NCBI GenBank assembly: GCA_030077755.1
Contig: JAQJZZ010000015.1
Location: forward strand, 186,001-250,000
From: Filosporella fistucella
Taxonomy: Eukaryota > Ascomycota > Leotiomycetes > Helotiales
Length of the DNA: 64,000 bases
Direction of reading: 5' to 3'
The notes under the pieces are model-generated. The model saw only the letters and a list, made by a program, of their open reading frames with translations, made no database searches and was not told where the DNA came from. A program made the position numbers and the translations under genes. Shown piece after piece: positions 21,585-34,015 of this stretch; within the stretch, counting starts at the first letter, position 1; every line of letters begins with the position of its first letter.

Positions 21585-22198
21585 TTAGGTCAAATGTAGG
21601 AGAAGGGGGAAGGCTGATGAATTTCCGGGGCCTGCAGACCTCAATATCAGAGGGGGCACGCATGTTGGGCTCAAAATGACAATGAGATAATTCAATCAAG
21701 CTGGAAGTCGCAGCTTAATTCATCGACCCCACGTGTCTTCACCACTCTAAATGTGACTTGAGTCCTAGTCCTCCATTATACTTCAGATATCTGTCGGTTA
21801 CTTTAGTTGATTGCCAAAATCCAGCACTCTCAGCGGCCAATAGAAAGTACTGAAAACCACGCACAGATGCCCAACACAGGATATGATTTCTCAAGTTCCC
21901 ATGCGCTGTGCAAACTCTTTTCAGAAAAATCGGCGTGCGTCATTTCCGTTAAGATACGGTGACTGAACTGCCATCTCTGGGGCTTGCGAGCATGATAAGG
22001 ATCTTCTGGGCCTTTATGGTGATGTTTTTGTTTTCCTTCGCCATGAAAAAGGCTAAAACCAAATCCCTTGGACAACTTTGCCCGCCATGGTTGACTTTTG
22101 CGTCTCCGGCGCACTTTTTCCTCGCGTAGTCCATAAAAGCCGTGGTAGGATTCTGTAACATACGGTCGGGAAAACACAAAGCAGGACAACTCGATATC
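21585..22198. other. Intergenic region
   Basis: Lies between the convergent 3' ends of the DUF1349 and HET 2 genes. A 119-codon ORF at 21830-22189 (-) is basic and low in complexity and has no features; it is probably 3' flank. Confidence 0.4.
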
Positions 22199-24457
22199 TC
22201 AACTCAACGCTATCTCCTGCACAACAAGTTCGCCTCTCCTCGCCATGGCAGCTGGCTCTCCACTTGAGAGTCCTTCAACGTAGCATGGTCCAACAAGTGT
22301 GTTGCTCGATTCAGTGCTACTCACAATGAATGGGATTTTGGCACCCTCAAACATAGCTACTCTGTCTCCCATAGACATGCCGATCGGACCATTACCCAGG
22401 AATCCAGTGGAGGTCAGGAAGAAGGTATGATCATAGGTCTTGAAGTACCTGTGTATGTTGTTGACTAACATCATGACCTTGTCATTGCTGAGTAAATCTC
22501 CCAGTGTAGAATGGTCGATTGCTGCCCGTTGACCTGTGAAAAAGCAATCTACGAATGCTTGTAAGGTATTTGAACCATTCGAGAGACGAAGTCGTTTCAG
22601 AAGGGATGACGTGGATTCTTCTTTCTTGCCGGACGCGAGAAACATGACGAACGCAGCTGCCAACTGAATATCGGATGCCAAATTTGACCCAATCGGGAAC
22701 GAGTTCTTGCAAAGTGACCGCAAGACGAAGTCGTTAGGATTGTCTGCGGATACTTCCCCTTTTTGAACAAGGAACTTGGCAACAGCCTGTAGTAATGGCA
22801 TGGTTTCGTTGAGTTGGAGCTGATCCGTTCCAATTGCAATCTGAAAATCTCTAGAAATCAGCTCAGCTTCACTCTGAGTCTCGGCGGGAGCAAATCGATT
22901 GATCCCGCACATCAAAACTCGAAAGATTGCTTGCAAAATAGGAATCCCAGTTCTATAGATTTGTTTCGTATCATCGGCAAGAAATGATGTGCTGATTTGT
23001 AGAAGCTGCTCGGCTGCATGTTCGAAATCAATCCGAAACACCTCAGCTATTTCGTCGCACCAGATCCCACTTGCGTGCAGCACAGTCGAATTATGAGATA
23101 TTAGAGGAAATTTTCCTGATTTCCGACGTCCGAATGAGAAATCAGTTCGTTTCATGCCATCTTCAATCGTGTTCGAGAGTGTAGCATCCCAAACAGGACT
23201 ATCGTCTATTTTGAAGCTGAGGTTGGGAACCCAGGAAGGAATTTGAAGGTGCGAGGAACGTGACGACCCTCCCGAGAAATAAAGAGGTTGTAAATCCTTC
23301 CAATCTTGAAGCACCGAAATGAACCATTCCGTGTATATTTGGCCGCATGGCTTGGCATAGTCCGGAGTCAGCCTTTGGGCAGGACCCATGCCGAGAAGCG
23401 CAAATACACCGTCTCTGGGATCGCTCTTGTGGTAAGCGGTCGAGAGAATGATATAGAATAGACTCTCCGTCGCAGCAGATATACCCCGTAGGAAGTCATA
23501 GTAGCTCCAGACCACCAAGCTCTTTTCCATCCTCTGCAGATACGGATGCCACGATTCTGAGATAGATTCCCAACCTGGGTTTTTAGACAAAGTCGTTTCC
23601 CATTCAGGTTCCAACTGTAAAGACTTGAGAAATGCTAGCCAACTATCACGAAAGGTTTGGACATCGTGAAAAGTAAGTAGTTCATCGCCATAAATAAGAA
23701 CGTTGCCTTTCGGATTTGCGAGAACAACTTCTTGGACAACCCAAATTCGATGCCAATATGCCAATTTGAAGAACTCGATGACGGATTCTGAAAGAGAGAA
23801 CAAATATAGCAGTCTGGGATCCACCAGCACTTCCCCTACCCCGTCAGCTGGCATACCATAAGTTTCAACGCAACCTATATTCCCGAGTTTTTTTATGGTT
23901 CGATTCGATCCAGGATTCGGGAAATTTGCTGCTTGAACCACATTCCGTATGAAACTCAGCGCCGACAGTATCAACTCCTCTCCGTGACCCAACCACGACG
24001 TGACATTCGCAGCGGAAGCATAGACATCTCTCATCAGAGAGACCTGGTGCGATCTTTCCGCATTGTCTTGTTGGTTGATAGAAATTGCATCTATCCAGAA
24101 CAAGAGGCCTTTCTGTTGCTCCATCGCACCTGAAGCGATATGTTTGCGTATATGTCGAATGGCTAAAGCAAGATTTTGTGTTATCGTGAGTGTCCGACCG
24201 TCAATAAAGATGTCTTCTCTATGTTCCATGCCTCCCCAACAATAAGAAAGGGCCGTGTAAGGTGGTGCATCCTGGAGGCGTGTATGGACCATACAAAATG
24301 ATATTGGCTCATCTTCAAGATCATTTGGTAGAATTTGTAATAACCTGATCTCTTTGCGTTCGTGATGTAGTGGGCTGTAGAGATACTCTTGCTGACGGTC
24401 GTGTGTCCTTTCCTTCCGGGATAATATCGATTTCTTCAACCTCCTCAAGAGACTCAT
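22199..24457 (-). CDS. HET-domain protein 2
   Basis: A single exon of 752 residues. The HET blocks span about residues 65-230: PYTALSYCWGG, GLLFWIDAISINQQDNAERSHQ, MRDVYASAANVTSWLGHG and YWHRIWVVQEVVLA. A DGVFALLGMG segment follows in the middle. The carboxyl end GDRVAMFEGAKIPFIVSS...GPCYVEGLSSGE is the common tail of fungal HET proteins. ATG 24457 was chosen because the upstream in-frame codons are TTG. The frame is intact. It is not closely similar to HET gene 1 outside the domain, so this is not a recent tandem duplicate. Confidence 0.92.
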   Translation of the reverse strand: MSLLRRLKKSILSRKERTHDRQQEYLYSPLHHERKEIRLLQILPNDLEDEPISFCMVHTRLQDAPPYTALSYCWGGMEHREDIFIDGRTLTITQNLALAIRHIRKHIASGAMEQQKGLLFWIDAISINQQDNAERSHQVSLMRDVYASAANVTSWLGHGEELILSALSFIRNVVQAANFPNPGSNRTIKKLGNIGCVETYGMPADGVGEVLVDPRLLYLFSLSESVIEFFKLAYWHRIWVVQEVVLANPKGNVLIYGDELLTFHDVQTFRDSWLAFLKSLQLEPEWETTLSKNPGWESISESWHPYLQRMEKSLVVWSYYDFLRGISAATESLFYIILSTAYHKSDPRDGVFALLGMGPAQRLTPDYAKPCGQIYTEWFISVLQDWKDLQPLYFSGGSSRSSHLQIPSWVPNLSFKIDDSPVWDATLSNTIEDGMKRTDFSFGRRKSGKFPLISHNSTVLHASGIWCDEIAEVFRIDFEHAAEQLLQISTSFLADDTKQIYRTGIPILQAIFRVLMCGINRFAPAETQSEAELISRDFQIAIGTDQLQLNETMPLLQAVAKFLVQKGEVSADNPNDFVLRSLCKNSFPIGSNLASDIQLAAAFVMFLASGKKEESTSSLLKRLRLSNGSNTLQAFVDCFFTGQRAAIDHSTLGDLLSNDKVMMLVNNIHRYFKTYDHTFFLTSTGFLGNGPIGMSMGDRVAMFEGAKIPFIVSSTESSNTLVGPCYVEGLSSGEPAAMARRGELVVQEIALS

Positions 24458-25181
24458 GGCGTAGGAAGTTTGGGTAAGAACGATGGGCAATTGTGATTAA
24501 CAGCGCAATGCTGTACTTGTACAAAGGACTTAGGCTTGGTGTGGCACGTTGGTGATCTGTTGTTGCGAAGGCAGTTATATTAGAGAGACGTCGTGAGGAA
24601 ATCCTTATATTATAGAAGTGGGAATGTAAGGAAAATGAAAAGCAGAAGGCCAATTTTTTTTTTTTTCCTTTTCATAATGCTTAATGGAGGTAACTTGGTT
24701 ATCTCAAAGTGGCGAGTGCTTCGGTGAGCGGAAGCGGAATGCCAGGCAAGCTCCAGACCTGAAACGGCTGAAGCCTACGTACATCCAATCGACGTGGCGA
24801 CGGATTGCACTTGACGACGTGGCATGTTATGCTCGAATGCCGTGAATGGGCCTGCTGTAGGAGCAGCAACAGTGAACGATACCGGAAATGAAATTTATAT
24901 CAGAGTGATGAATGTTGGTGGAAGATGATGATGACGGTGGTGGATGTGCAGAGCGGTTGGGGACCCCGACTCGCTAAAAGCCGATCCATTTCAGGGCTAG
25001 TCAGTCATGTCAAGAGCCTGAACGGTAACATCTTTTAGGGCCGCTCACCAGTTTTCGTCCGCATGCCACTGTTATATCCTGCCTCCATCCATCGTGACTA
25101 GGGCAGAACTAGTATCAAAGAAATGTCGACAACGCGATATATCTGGTTTGGTTTGGCATAGCTTTCCTGGCATGCGCCAAG
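24458..25181. other. Divergent intergenic region, HET 2 / JmjC
   Basis: Includes a run of about 16 T at 24653-24668 on the plus strand. No coding or RNA feature was recognised. Confidence 0.5.
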
Positions 25182-26729
25182 ATGTTTTCAATCCAGACCG
25201 CAACTGAATTTTCCCAAATGGCAAACGAGAATCAGTGGAGACCTGTTTACTCTCCACCACTGGCCGATCTTCTTCAATTGTGCATATCTTTTTGCGATGG
25301 CAAGAAGTATGAGATAAGTACATCAGGTGCCTCAGATATTTTGGAAGGTGGCGTGCAGCATTCGGGCCTGCAAAGTTGTGGCAAACCAATCTTGAACCTT
25401 CTCTCTCAGTTGGCACGTTCCATTGTTCATCGCGACGCGGCATCGAAACTTATCATTCAAAGATTAGAAGATTTGATCAGTCTGGCAAATGACAGGTTCT
25501 ACGCATACCCTTTCAAGGACGTTCCAATATGCTGGAGAGAGCTTTTCAGGGAAGCGAGCCTGATGAAAGTTGCAGCTATTGCTGTGGAAAATGCGAGTAC
25601 GGAACCGCAGCCTCACGGCGAACGCCATTCGAATTTGAGTAACTCTCAACTGAATGAAATGGTCAACACCATTGATATGGCCCTCATTATGGCTGGACCG
25701 CCAACCTCACAGAATTCGAAAGCCACGATAGCGAAAATCTTCGAATTACTCCAACGCATCAGCCTGGATTCATGCAGAAGTGGCGACCATGAGCCACCTA
25801 CAAAACGGCGTAGGACAGAAATACCAACAACAGACTGGCAAGACCGATTTCCGAAGAGAACATCTTTCATCCCTTCGGTTTCACACCCCATCAGAAAGAT
25901 ATCAAGGCCATCATTCGACCACTTCGAGCAGCATATGGCAAATCCAAAAGATCAAAATCTTGGACCAGAACCGATCGTGTTGACGGGGACTTTAGATCAT
26001 TGGCCTGCGCTCAATGAACGTCCATGGAATAGCCCTTCTTATCTCATTTCTCAAACAATTGGTGGTCGACGGCTAGTTCCAATTGAACTTGGTAGAAGTT
26101 ATGTTGATGAAGGCTGGGGTCAGAAAATCATCCCTTTCAAAGAGTTTTTGGATCAATACATTCTTCTCGATGCGAAGGATTCCTCAGCGACAGGATACCT
26201 TGCACAGCATAATTTATTTTCACAAATTCCTTCGTTGCGTCAAGATATTGCAATACCCGACTACTGCTTTACAACTCCGCCTCCACCTCACCGTTCTTCA
26301 CCTCTTGCCGAGAAGCATTCTCAAATGCCAGAACTTGGTGAACCGCTACTGAATGCATGGTTTGGGCCAGGGGGGACAATCAGCCCTTTACATACCGACC
26401 CATATCACAACATACTTGCACAGGTTGTAGGCAGAAAGTATGTTAGACTCTATGCACCACAAGAAAGCAGCAAGCTCTATGCCAGAGGGATTGAGGACGG
26501 TGGGGTTGATATGGAAAACACGAGTGCCTTGGATATTGGTGTGCTCGCTGGTTGGGACGGCACAGAGGAAGATATGAAAGAGATCCGGCAAAAATTCCCA
26601 TTGTTTGAGCGGGCAATTTATGTTGATTGTATTTTGGAGGAGGGAGAATGTCTGTACATACCTGTCGGTTGGTGGCATTATGTCAGGAGTTTGAGCGTTA
26701 GCTTCAGTGTAAGCTTCTGGTGGAATTAG
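25182..26729 (+). CDS. JmjC / cupin-8 2-oxoglutarate oxygenase, KDM8 (JMJD5)-like
   Basis: A single exon of 515 residues. The carboxyl half carries the JmjC (cupin_8) features: [14 protein letters not shown] (the entry strand), [13 protein letters not shown], the iron-binding pair His404 and Asp406 in LHTDPYHN, the core [10 protein letters not shown], and the distal His499 in [12 protein letters not shown], ending [10 protein letters not shown]. The order and spacing fit JMJD5/KDM8 and related Fe(II)/2-oxoglutarate protein hydroxylases or arginyl oxygenases. The amino half is helical and resembles the amino domain of that family. The product may be nuclear or cytoplasmic; substrate unknown. 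No lesion is seen. Confidence 0.88.
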   Translation: MFSIQTATEFSQMANENQWRPVYSPPLADLLQLCISFCDGKKYEISTSGASDILEGGVQHSGLQSCGKPILNLLSQLARSIVHRDAASKLIIQRLEDLISLANDRFYAYPFKDVPICWRELFREASLMKVAAIAVENASTEPQPHGERHSNLSNSQLNEMVNTIDMALIMAGPPTSQNSKATIAKIFELLQRISLDSCRSGDHEPPTKRRRTEIPTTDWQDRFPKRTSFIPSVSHPIRKISRPSFDHFEQHMANPKDQNLGPEPIVLTGTLDHWPALNERPWNSPSYLISQTIGGRRLVPIELGRSYVDEGWGQKIIPFKEFLDQYILLDAKDSSATGYLAQHNLFSQIPSLRQDIAIPDYCFTTPPPPHRSSPLAEKHSQMPELGEPLLNAWFGPGGTISPLHTDPYHNILAQVVGRKYVRLYAPQESSKLYARGIEDGGVDMENTSALDIGVLAGWDGTEEDMKEIRQKFPLFERAIYVDCILEEGECLYIPVGWWHYVRSLSVSFSVSFWWN

Positions 26730-27431
26730 TCAGGGGAGATACCCATCATGCTATATTACATCAGTTGAGTGAGGTGTGATGAAACATTCACGAAAATTCA
26801 CTGCCTAGATCCGGCACTTCCAGGGGTGAACCGTGAGATATTAACATCATGACGGTCATGTGATTCATGTCCCATCTCCTCTGCCAGTCGAATATAAAAT
26901 TCAATATGCCAAATGCACATCAACAGAGCTTCAGATCTATGATGAGATTTGCATCCAGCATCCTCCAGTCCTGCAAGTGAGACGTCAAGTAGGTCACGTG
27001 TTGGTCGGCATTCGGGGCTGTGCTTACATTAGGAGCTGACGAAACAGCGTACAGGTTACCTGATATGGATTAGTCTTTCATCAACCAGCCACTATTGACA
27101 GGCATCTACTCGCCAATAATCATTTCAAGGACTCTACTGTCATCGAAAACTCCAGCCGTTTGCAAAAAGAGTCATGTTGTGTTCTCTCCCTCCTGAACTC
27201 GGCGAGTCCGTCTGATGCATAGGCATCATTCGCCAGGCATTTGCTTAGGGAATTCATGAATTTTGTCAGAAGTGGGACGCGCAATTGCATAGCCCAGCCT
27301 AAAATCATAACATCATATTGAATAGATTGAGATAGGTATATGAATGGACTACAGTCGAGATAAGAATCGCACTGAAGTGTTCAAGTCAAGAAATCTTCAG
27401 ATACGCTCTTGTTGGTCTCGTCTATGCAAAA
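26730..27431. other. Intergenic region
   Basis: The upstream region of the Zn2Cys6 gene. A 62-codon ORF at 27120-27308 (-) has no support. Confidence 0.45.
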
Positions 27432-29191
27432 ATGGTCTACTGTGGGAAACCGTCAAAGGGGTGCCAAGCTTGTCGAGAGAAGAAGACAAGAGTAAGTGTC
27501 TTTCACAGGATAGTGATTTGCTTTGGCAATTATTTCATCAATTCTAACGCTCACAGTGCGATCGACAAACGCCGTCATGCAGCCAATGTATCAGAGCAAA
27601 TCGTGAATGTCCTGGATATCGAAGTCAGTTGGATCTCATGTTCAGGAACGAGAGTGACGCTGTCATCGGGAAAGCAAAGGCTCGAGAAAAATCTAGGAAA
27701 CCAAGATCTGCTCCTCCAGAAGCTCAGTCCTCGTCTGTGCGATCCATCAAAGGGAAGGAAATCGATACTAGAGGTTCATCACCAAACTTTGACTGGCAAC
27801 CTTTTGGTGCTGAGATCGTGGAGTCAAGATCTATTTCGGATGCTGAAAACACCTCGTTGATACCCAGTCATTTCATCACACCAACAATCGAAGAACGGTC
27901 CAAAGCATATTTCAGCTCCCAGTCTCCACAATGGCTTCGAACCTACGATCTAGTGGATAGTCTGACCTCACAGACTAGTTCTGAAGAACATCTGATCGCG
28001 AGCATGAGTGCTGTCGGCCTTGCTACCTTTGCAATATCTATACGCGCCCCGGATCTCCTAGTAAGAGCCAGGAAAGAATATGTCACCGCACTACAGCTCA
28101 CGAATGCTGCCTTGAGATCACCTTCCGAGGTCAAGAAAGACAGTACATTGTTTTCTGTCATGATCTTGAGTATCTTTGAGACTGTAACAGGTTGCAATGA
28201 ACGATCATTAGGTGCCTGGACGGAACATATCAATGGAGCAGCGGCTCTAGTGAAGCTTCGAGGTACAGATCAATTCCAAAATGATGCTGGAATCAGGATG
28301 TTCATTCAGGTTACTTCAAATCTAATGCTGAGTTGCATACAACGAACGATTGCAATGCCTATTCATATCATTGAGTTGCGAAAGGAAGCAGATCGTTTCA
28401 TGGATACTAAAAATCCTGCGTGGATCTTATCAGGTATTATCATAGATTTCACCGTCTATCAGCATGCAGTTCGGAGTGAGGACATCGTTGGCCCAAGGGA
28501 AATTATTGAAGCTGGATTAGAGATCGATAGGAGGTTCACTCGATTATTCGAAAAAATTCCACCCTTTTGGTGGTATGAAACAATCTACACTGATGAAAAT
28601 CCACATCTGATATGGGATGGGAAATATCACGTGTACAAGGAGTATTGGCTTTCCCATCTTTGGAACGGCATGCGAACTTGCAGGATCCTGTTGCACGAAA
28701 TTATACAAGATCAATTACGCCTCGCATCTGAATCTCCAATTCCTATTTTCACAGACCAAGAACTCCTGGTACAGCATGAGAAATCAATACGTATCATGCT
28801 TGAAATGCAAGCAGACATCCTTGCCAGTGTCCCTCATGACACGCGATCAGATCTCAGGGGCCCACAAGGCATTATCGAGGGTTCAAGAAGCTATTTTGTG
28901 TTGTGGCCTCTTTACTTGGCGGGCAATATGGCATTGGCGACTGACGAGTTACGTGCATGGACCATCGCTCGATTGAGGGCTATTGGAGAGTCGGCTGGTA
29001 TCAATCAAGCAATTGTTGTTGCTGACTTTCTGACTTCGAAGAAGAGAATTGAGGTTTGGGAAGTTCCGATCATGACGAAGAGAGGTATTCTTGCTGGCGT
29101 GATGGAGGGCGAATCTTCGGGAGATGCCGGAAAGTGGGCGAGTAAGGTGACAGGAGGAGAAAGCGTAGGAGAGTTGAGTTTAGAGGATTGA
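27432..29191 (+). CDS. Zn2Cys6 transcription factor (Fungal_trans_2 type)
   Basis: Two exons (27432-27491, 27557-29191), separated by a 65-bp intron with a CTAAC branch site, encode 564 residues. The intron lies inside the zinc cluster: exon 1 gives KGCQACREKKTR and exon 2 continues CDRQTPSCSQC...CPGYR, completing the six Cys at about residues 11-38. The middle and end match the Fungal_trans_2 regulatory domain (LIASMSAVGLATF, ALRSPSEVKKDSTLFSVMIL, GAWTEHINGAAALVKLRG). It is a nuclear regulator with an unidentified target. No adjacent pathway genes suggest a role. Confidence 0.9.
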
Positions 29192-30003
29192 TAGGTCGGT
29201 TCATAGAATGGCGGGGAACCTTACTGGTCTCAATCGTCAAATCGGGGCTGCTCTATCAAAGGCAAGAAGAGAAGGGCAATGGAGCGTAGATGACATTTCA
29301 AATAGAGAGTACCCTGATGAAGGATTACGATATTATGACCATCTGAGCAATAATAAACATATATTTTCAAATATCAGTACCTTCCCTCACATTGCTCTTC
29401 TTACAATTGTTCACATACCTAGACATCTTAGATACCTTAAATAAAGGTAGATCTATAAACTGAAATCAGCATAATTCATAGTTGTCAACAGTGAACTAGG
29501 TAGATCATTACATCAGTAATTGCGGGGTAAAATACACCCCACCATCACTTGAAATCACTGAAGCCTAGGCAAAATCTCAATAATCGGGTCGTCAATATTT
29601 TGAGGACTGTTCTGGTGGAGTGTGAACTTTTCGGTGTTTGATTGTCGGTCTGGAAATGAAATCGAGATCTTGGATGCTTGGATATATGAATGAAAATATT
29701 GTATTTCTCCTTTAGCTTGGTTCTGTTTGCCTAGAGCAAACAGGAGTTACTTATGCCTTCAATTTTTTCAATACAGTAGCTGTCAAGGGGAGCATACCTA
29801 TCTTCAAAAAGTGCGAGGATTTCAATTTCCTATCAGAGATTCGTCTTTCTCCATATCGCCTGATGTTCTGACGTCGTGGAGAAGGTTGAACTAGGTAACT
29901 GTCTAAATTCGGTCCCAAACATGCGATCCCGACCTTGCACTTAGGAACATTTCTTCGTCTTAGAATCTTCAAATAATTTCAAATCCGACAAGAAGTTCTC
30001 AAG
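29192..30003. other. Intergenic region
   Basis: Contains GGGGTAAAATACACCCC at 29524-29540, related to the inverted repeat at 20427. No gene was recognised. Confidence 0.45.
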
Positions 30004-31113
30004 ATGGCTTCTACACACACAAGTTCTTCAGTCGAGATACCTCACAAGTCCCCCATCTCTGCAACGGCCCCGTACGAGGAAAGTAAATCGAAAAAGCGTC
30101 GACGTATGAGAGGAGAGACGAAGATGGACGAAAATGGACCAAAAACGACTACCATTACTCGTCGAAAACCTCGAATCACTCCGCCTACCAAGCCACATTT
30201 TTCCGCAGCTTTTGCATTTAGTCTTTCTGAGTTGATCGTATCAGATAGAGCAGAGAACCTCCTGAAATCAACAACAGCTTCACCACAATTGATGAAGATA
30301 TCAGAGCAAGCAAAGCTAGTACAGAACCATGTCGCTCTCGCAAAGCAACAGGGAAAAGCAGCCGCCTTGGCAGAAGCAGAGAAACACTCTCGTCCCTTTC
30401 CACTCAAACTCCTCCCACCTGAACTCCGTCAGCAAATCTTCGGATACACATTCTACATGAATAGTGGCAAGACACCAAAACTACTACAAGCCTTGAAAAC
30501 CGAGAAAGATCAAATTCTCTACAAGGAGGCGAAGGAAATCTGGTTGAAGACAGAGAAGTTCATGTTTACAGGTTCGGAAAGACTCGTCGATGATACTGGG
30601 AAAGAGCTGGATCAACCACAACTGCAGAAATTACAACGATTGAGTGTCGCAATCTCGCGCGTTTCCCTCTCAAATGCGTGTAGCAATGGAATGTTCAAGC
30701 ACGGTCCAGTCACGCGCGAAACAGATCCATTCGTTGCACTAATCCTGCAAGCTTCCAATATCGAGGACTTGACACTTCGCGTCACGCAGCACCTTGATCT
30801 GAGCCATACAAACACTATCAAGCATACGATCTGTCATCTTACCAAGTTGCGAAGAATCACTCTTTGTGGTAGCTTTGCAGTGAAGGAAAAGACAACAAGG
30901 AAGCTTAAGGGATATCAACCACGGCAACCTGTATCACTCGAAGAGCGGAAATTCAACGAATATTTCGTGAGGTTGGGTCAGATGCTGGATAAGGTTCTTG
31001 GAGTGAAAGGCAAGGTTGAAACATGGGGTGAGAGGATAGGACGTGTTTGGGAAGCGGAAGGAAAAGATCCATTCAAACCGGTGGTTGCGAAGACACACGT
31101 CAAGTTTGAATGA
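30004..31113 (+). CDS. 2EXR/F-box-like hypothetical protein
   Basis: A single exon of 369 residues. The amino end has a strongly basic, probably nuclear-targeting stretch (SKSKKRRRMRG, then TRRKPRITPP). At about residues 131-150 FPLKLLPPELRQQIFGYTF resembles the 2EXR/F-box-like LP.ELR..I motif. The rest holds leucine-rich alternating segments (LILQASNIEDLTLRV, LTKLRRITLCGSF), as in LRR-like tails of such proteins. No catalytic residues. Family membership is moderately secure; function is unknown. Confidence 0.7.
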   Translation: MASTHTSSSVEIPHKSPISATAPYEESKSKKRRRMRGETKMDENGPKTTTITRRKPRITPPTKPHFSAAFAFSLSELIVSDRAENLLKSTTASPQLMKISEQAKLVQNHVALAKQQGKAAALAEAEKHSRPFPLKLLPPELRQQIFGYTFYMNSGKTPKLLQALKTEKDQILYKEAKEIWLKTEKFMFTGSERLVDDTGKELDQPQLQKLQRLSVAISRVSLSNACSNGMFKHGPVTRETDPFVALILQASNIEDLTLRVTQHLDLSHTNTIKHTICHLTKLRRITLCGSFAVKEKTTRKLKGYQPRQPVSLEERKFNEYFVRLGQMLDKVLGVKGKVETWGERIGRVWEAEGKDPFKPVVAKTHVKFE

Positions 31114-31396
31114 GCCAATCAGTTTGAGGCAATGTTTGGCTAGTTGAAAAGTTTATGTACAGTACAAGAATATCATAAATTTAAAATCTTCTGGTAGAAC
31201 AACGCAGCTCTTCTATATCGAGTCTCATCCACTGAGCGAAGAAAAATCTCAGCCTTGAGGCTTGCATCATGTATGGTCAGAACGGCGACAATCTGCATTT
31301 TGCAACTGCCCACCTACCGAATTTGATCGAAATGACGATAGTTGCTGAGTTAATTCTTCGATGCTATTAACTCATTTACCTCCTAATCACCATTTT

Positions 31397-31612
31397 TCAT
31401 AAGCTTGTATAACTGCAGTTATTATCCTCCGGATAGGTGGATCTCTCAACCAATCCCTTCCAGACTGCACATTCAGAATACAGGAGTGGGTTGATAAGGA
31501 CAATCAAATTTCGATGCACGCGGCGAAGATTTTTCAGGGTCGATCGGTCAAGCGATGGCGCGATGATTTCCCAGATCTCACAGGGAAATGGACCGAGTGC
31601 CTGGGCTGCCAT
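31397..31612 (-). pseudogene. F-box protein remnant (71 codons)
   Basis: Starting from ATG 31612, this reads ...GPFPCEIWEIIAPSLDRSTLKNLRR..., then VHRNLIVLINPLLYS, a recognisable F-box. It ends at a stop after only 71 residues, with no substrate-binding part. The neighbouring sequence downstream belongs to another gene and shows no continuation in any frame. It is most likely a truncated gene or a leftover from gene loss; a genuine tiny F-box protein cannot be excluded. Confidence 0.5.
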
Positions 31613-31899
31613 TTCTTCTATGAAAATGATGATGATCGTAGTAAGAGATATGGTTTTGTATTAACAGTTATTGTAAAGTATGCTGCAACCATGCAACATA
31701 GATTTTTGACTCATTGAGAAGTTCTAGAAGTCGCAACTCTCATGGCTGCTCCTTGAGGAAGGTCCTACAAACCACCAAATTCAGTACTGAATCGGACTAA
31801 AATTCTTTCGAATGGATTACTTGTTTCATTTGGTCCTAGTCACTTCTGTGGTTTCATAACACTTCCATGCAATTCCTCCTCAGAAGACGTTCTTTTTCG

Positions 31900-32968
31900 T
31901 CAAACATGGGTTGCCGAAGGCAAATCGTGTCTGAAACCAGCCCCGGATGCTTCATTCCCAACAAACTTCAATCCATGATCTATCTCCTCGGTTTTACGTA
32001 CTGGTACCTGACCGTGTGTCGTCACCGGCGTGAACACAATCTTTTTCGAGCTTCTTCTTCTCCCGAAAATGAACCATCCAACTGCTACCCCCGTGATAAC
32101 TGCCGCTGGTGTACCAACTCCAAGACCAATCTTTGTTGCATTGCTCATACCAGATGAAGTTGTGGCAGATGTGGATGTATAAATTAATGAACTTGAAGTG
32201 GAGGTCGAAAGTGAAGAGGCTGATGTGAAGGGGTCTGATTGTTTTGCTACTGTCGATTTTGTGATCTGTGATGAGGACGGAGATTGGGCATTTGTGATCC
32301 AATCTGACTCAGTCGCGGTGCCGTCTGGCACAGGAGTTGTGCTCTTCGAGAAAGAGGTTGATGATCCTGTAGTCTCAGAAGCACTCTTGGTGATGAGGAC
32401 GTCGCCCAAAGACGTATTGGTAGGGGTGCCACTCGCGGTTGAAGCCCTCGATCTAGAATCAGAAGATGAAGTTGTTTCGCTGATAGACTCTGGCGGTAAG
32501 AACGGAGACACTGTTGGTAGTCGTGGAGCAATAGTGAATAGCACTGTTTTTGCAGCTGGGGATGTTTCGCCTGCCAGAAAAAGTTCGAGACGGGAAATAT
32601 TAGAGACCGAGAGGTCTTTCGAAGTTGAAATAGTCCATTGCTGTGAAGTGCTTTTACCATCGATATTATCTTGAGTAAGGAGGAGTTTAGAAGAATACTT
32701 GTAGAACTTTGACTGCAATATACGAGAGTTCTAACTCACCAAAAAAGACCTCGGAGATGGATGTATTTATGTCAGTCACTTGTTGCTGAAGCATCAACAT
32801 GAGATTTTTCCCATCAGAGTCTACCTTCCATTTAATTTCAATTGATTCACCTGCTACCAGGGCAAGGTGTGCACTCGATTCGTCTGCTCGAGCGGGTGGT
32901 GGGGATATAAATGACAAGCCATTGCACAAAGAAAAAAGACACAAGAAGCCAAAGCAATTACACTTCAT
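31900..32968 (-). CDS. Ser/Thr-rich single-pass surface protein
   Basis: Two exons (32968-32740, 32669-31900) with a 70-bp intron give 332 residues. There is a signal peptide at residues 1 to about 22 (CFGFLCLFSLCNGL). An extracellular domain contains QQVTDINTSISEVFFDNIDG and TSQQWTISTSKDLSVSN, with a beta-sandwich feel. A long Ser/Thr-rich stem follows, then one membrane span at about 254-278 (IGLGVGTPAAVITGVAVGWF) with RRR on the inside and a short cytoplasmic tail. The layout resembles wall-stress sensors and other mucin-stalk proteins of Pezizomycotina, but no WSC Cys pattern is present. The splice site was chosen because nearer acceptors run into stops. Confidence 0.78.
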
Positions 32969-34015
32969 ATCCTAGACTTGACAGTAGATATTGGGAATTG
33001 TTGAAGCTCGGTTCTGATGATAGAAGGGGTTAAATAGCGAATGATGTGAGAGAAAATAAAAGTTGAACAGACGGAAAGACTTTAAAAATGGTAACAGAAC
33101 CAGCACTTGCTTGCTCAGTACGAAGTCTTACATGCTTCTATCCGGTGACTGTTCAGTGATTCCGGATGCATGTATTATTCTGATGTTTCTCCTCACCCAC
33201 CGAGGTAGTACCACCTACCTCTAGTGGTACAGGTTGTTGATATTGTAACCCTGTCATCCGTGCATTCAGGTACCACAGTGAGATAGAGTCAACGGTGAGT
33301 GAAATTGACGGCGAGTGAGATGTCACTTGTAGAGACAAAATGTCAATAGAGAAATTTCATAGCATGGAATAATCTCCAGAAGGTTGTGGCACCTAGCACA
33401 TAACGACCCATCCCATCCAGCCACAGCATTTGGATGACGCTTAGCTGGGTTACTTTAAGGAAAAGCTCGAGTTTTGAAAACATGAAAGAATGAAAACAGC
33501 AACATATAAACTTTCTCCGGATTTATGGAAGAGATAAACATGGCTTTGCCGTTGATATCAGCAAAAACGGCACGGGATATGATAGCATGTAATTCTTGGT
33601 CGCACAACACTTCAGCTCCACCATGCCTCAACTGTAGATGAGAGGTTTGAATCAGGCCCGAAAAGAAGAGAACGTTCTTGATTTAGATGGCATGATTGAA
33701 AAGGAGCTCAGACTTCGACAATTGTCGATGAATGCCAGTGAAAATACCCCAATATCTATCGAGCCAATTACGTACCGCCTACATCCTTCCTCTTCAGAAA
33801 AGGAAAGGACAATAGCTCGAAAAAACTCACTGTTCACTTCCATTGTCATACGATCAAAAGTGGGGAATTTCTCAGCATCAAGCAACACGCTCGCACGTCT
33901 TGAAGATGCAAAAGCACGTCATTCAACCTTTGATCTGATAACTATCATCAAATCCAAACTCAACATTTCCAACGATCAAACCACTGAAACATAAAAGGAT
34001 ACTAGGAACATCGCA
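32969..34015. other. Intergenic region with a 118-codon ORF
   Basis: An ORF at 33638-33994 (+) ends 21 bp before the FAD monooxygenase start. It is charged, has no recognisable domain, and could be an upstream ORF or chance. A small ATG...TAG reading frame precedes it. Nothing else was seen. Confidence 0.3.

Noticed and set aside
21830..22189. 119-codon ORF (-) behind HET gene 2
   Set aside because: Basic, low-complexity, no homology-like motif, and located in the 3' flank.
32687..32740. Shorter intron (27 or 42 bp) in the Ser/Thr-rich surface protein
   Set aside because: Both nearer acceptors lead to an early stop. The 70-bp choice keeps the frame and gives a natural continuation.
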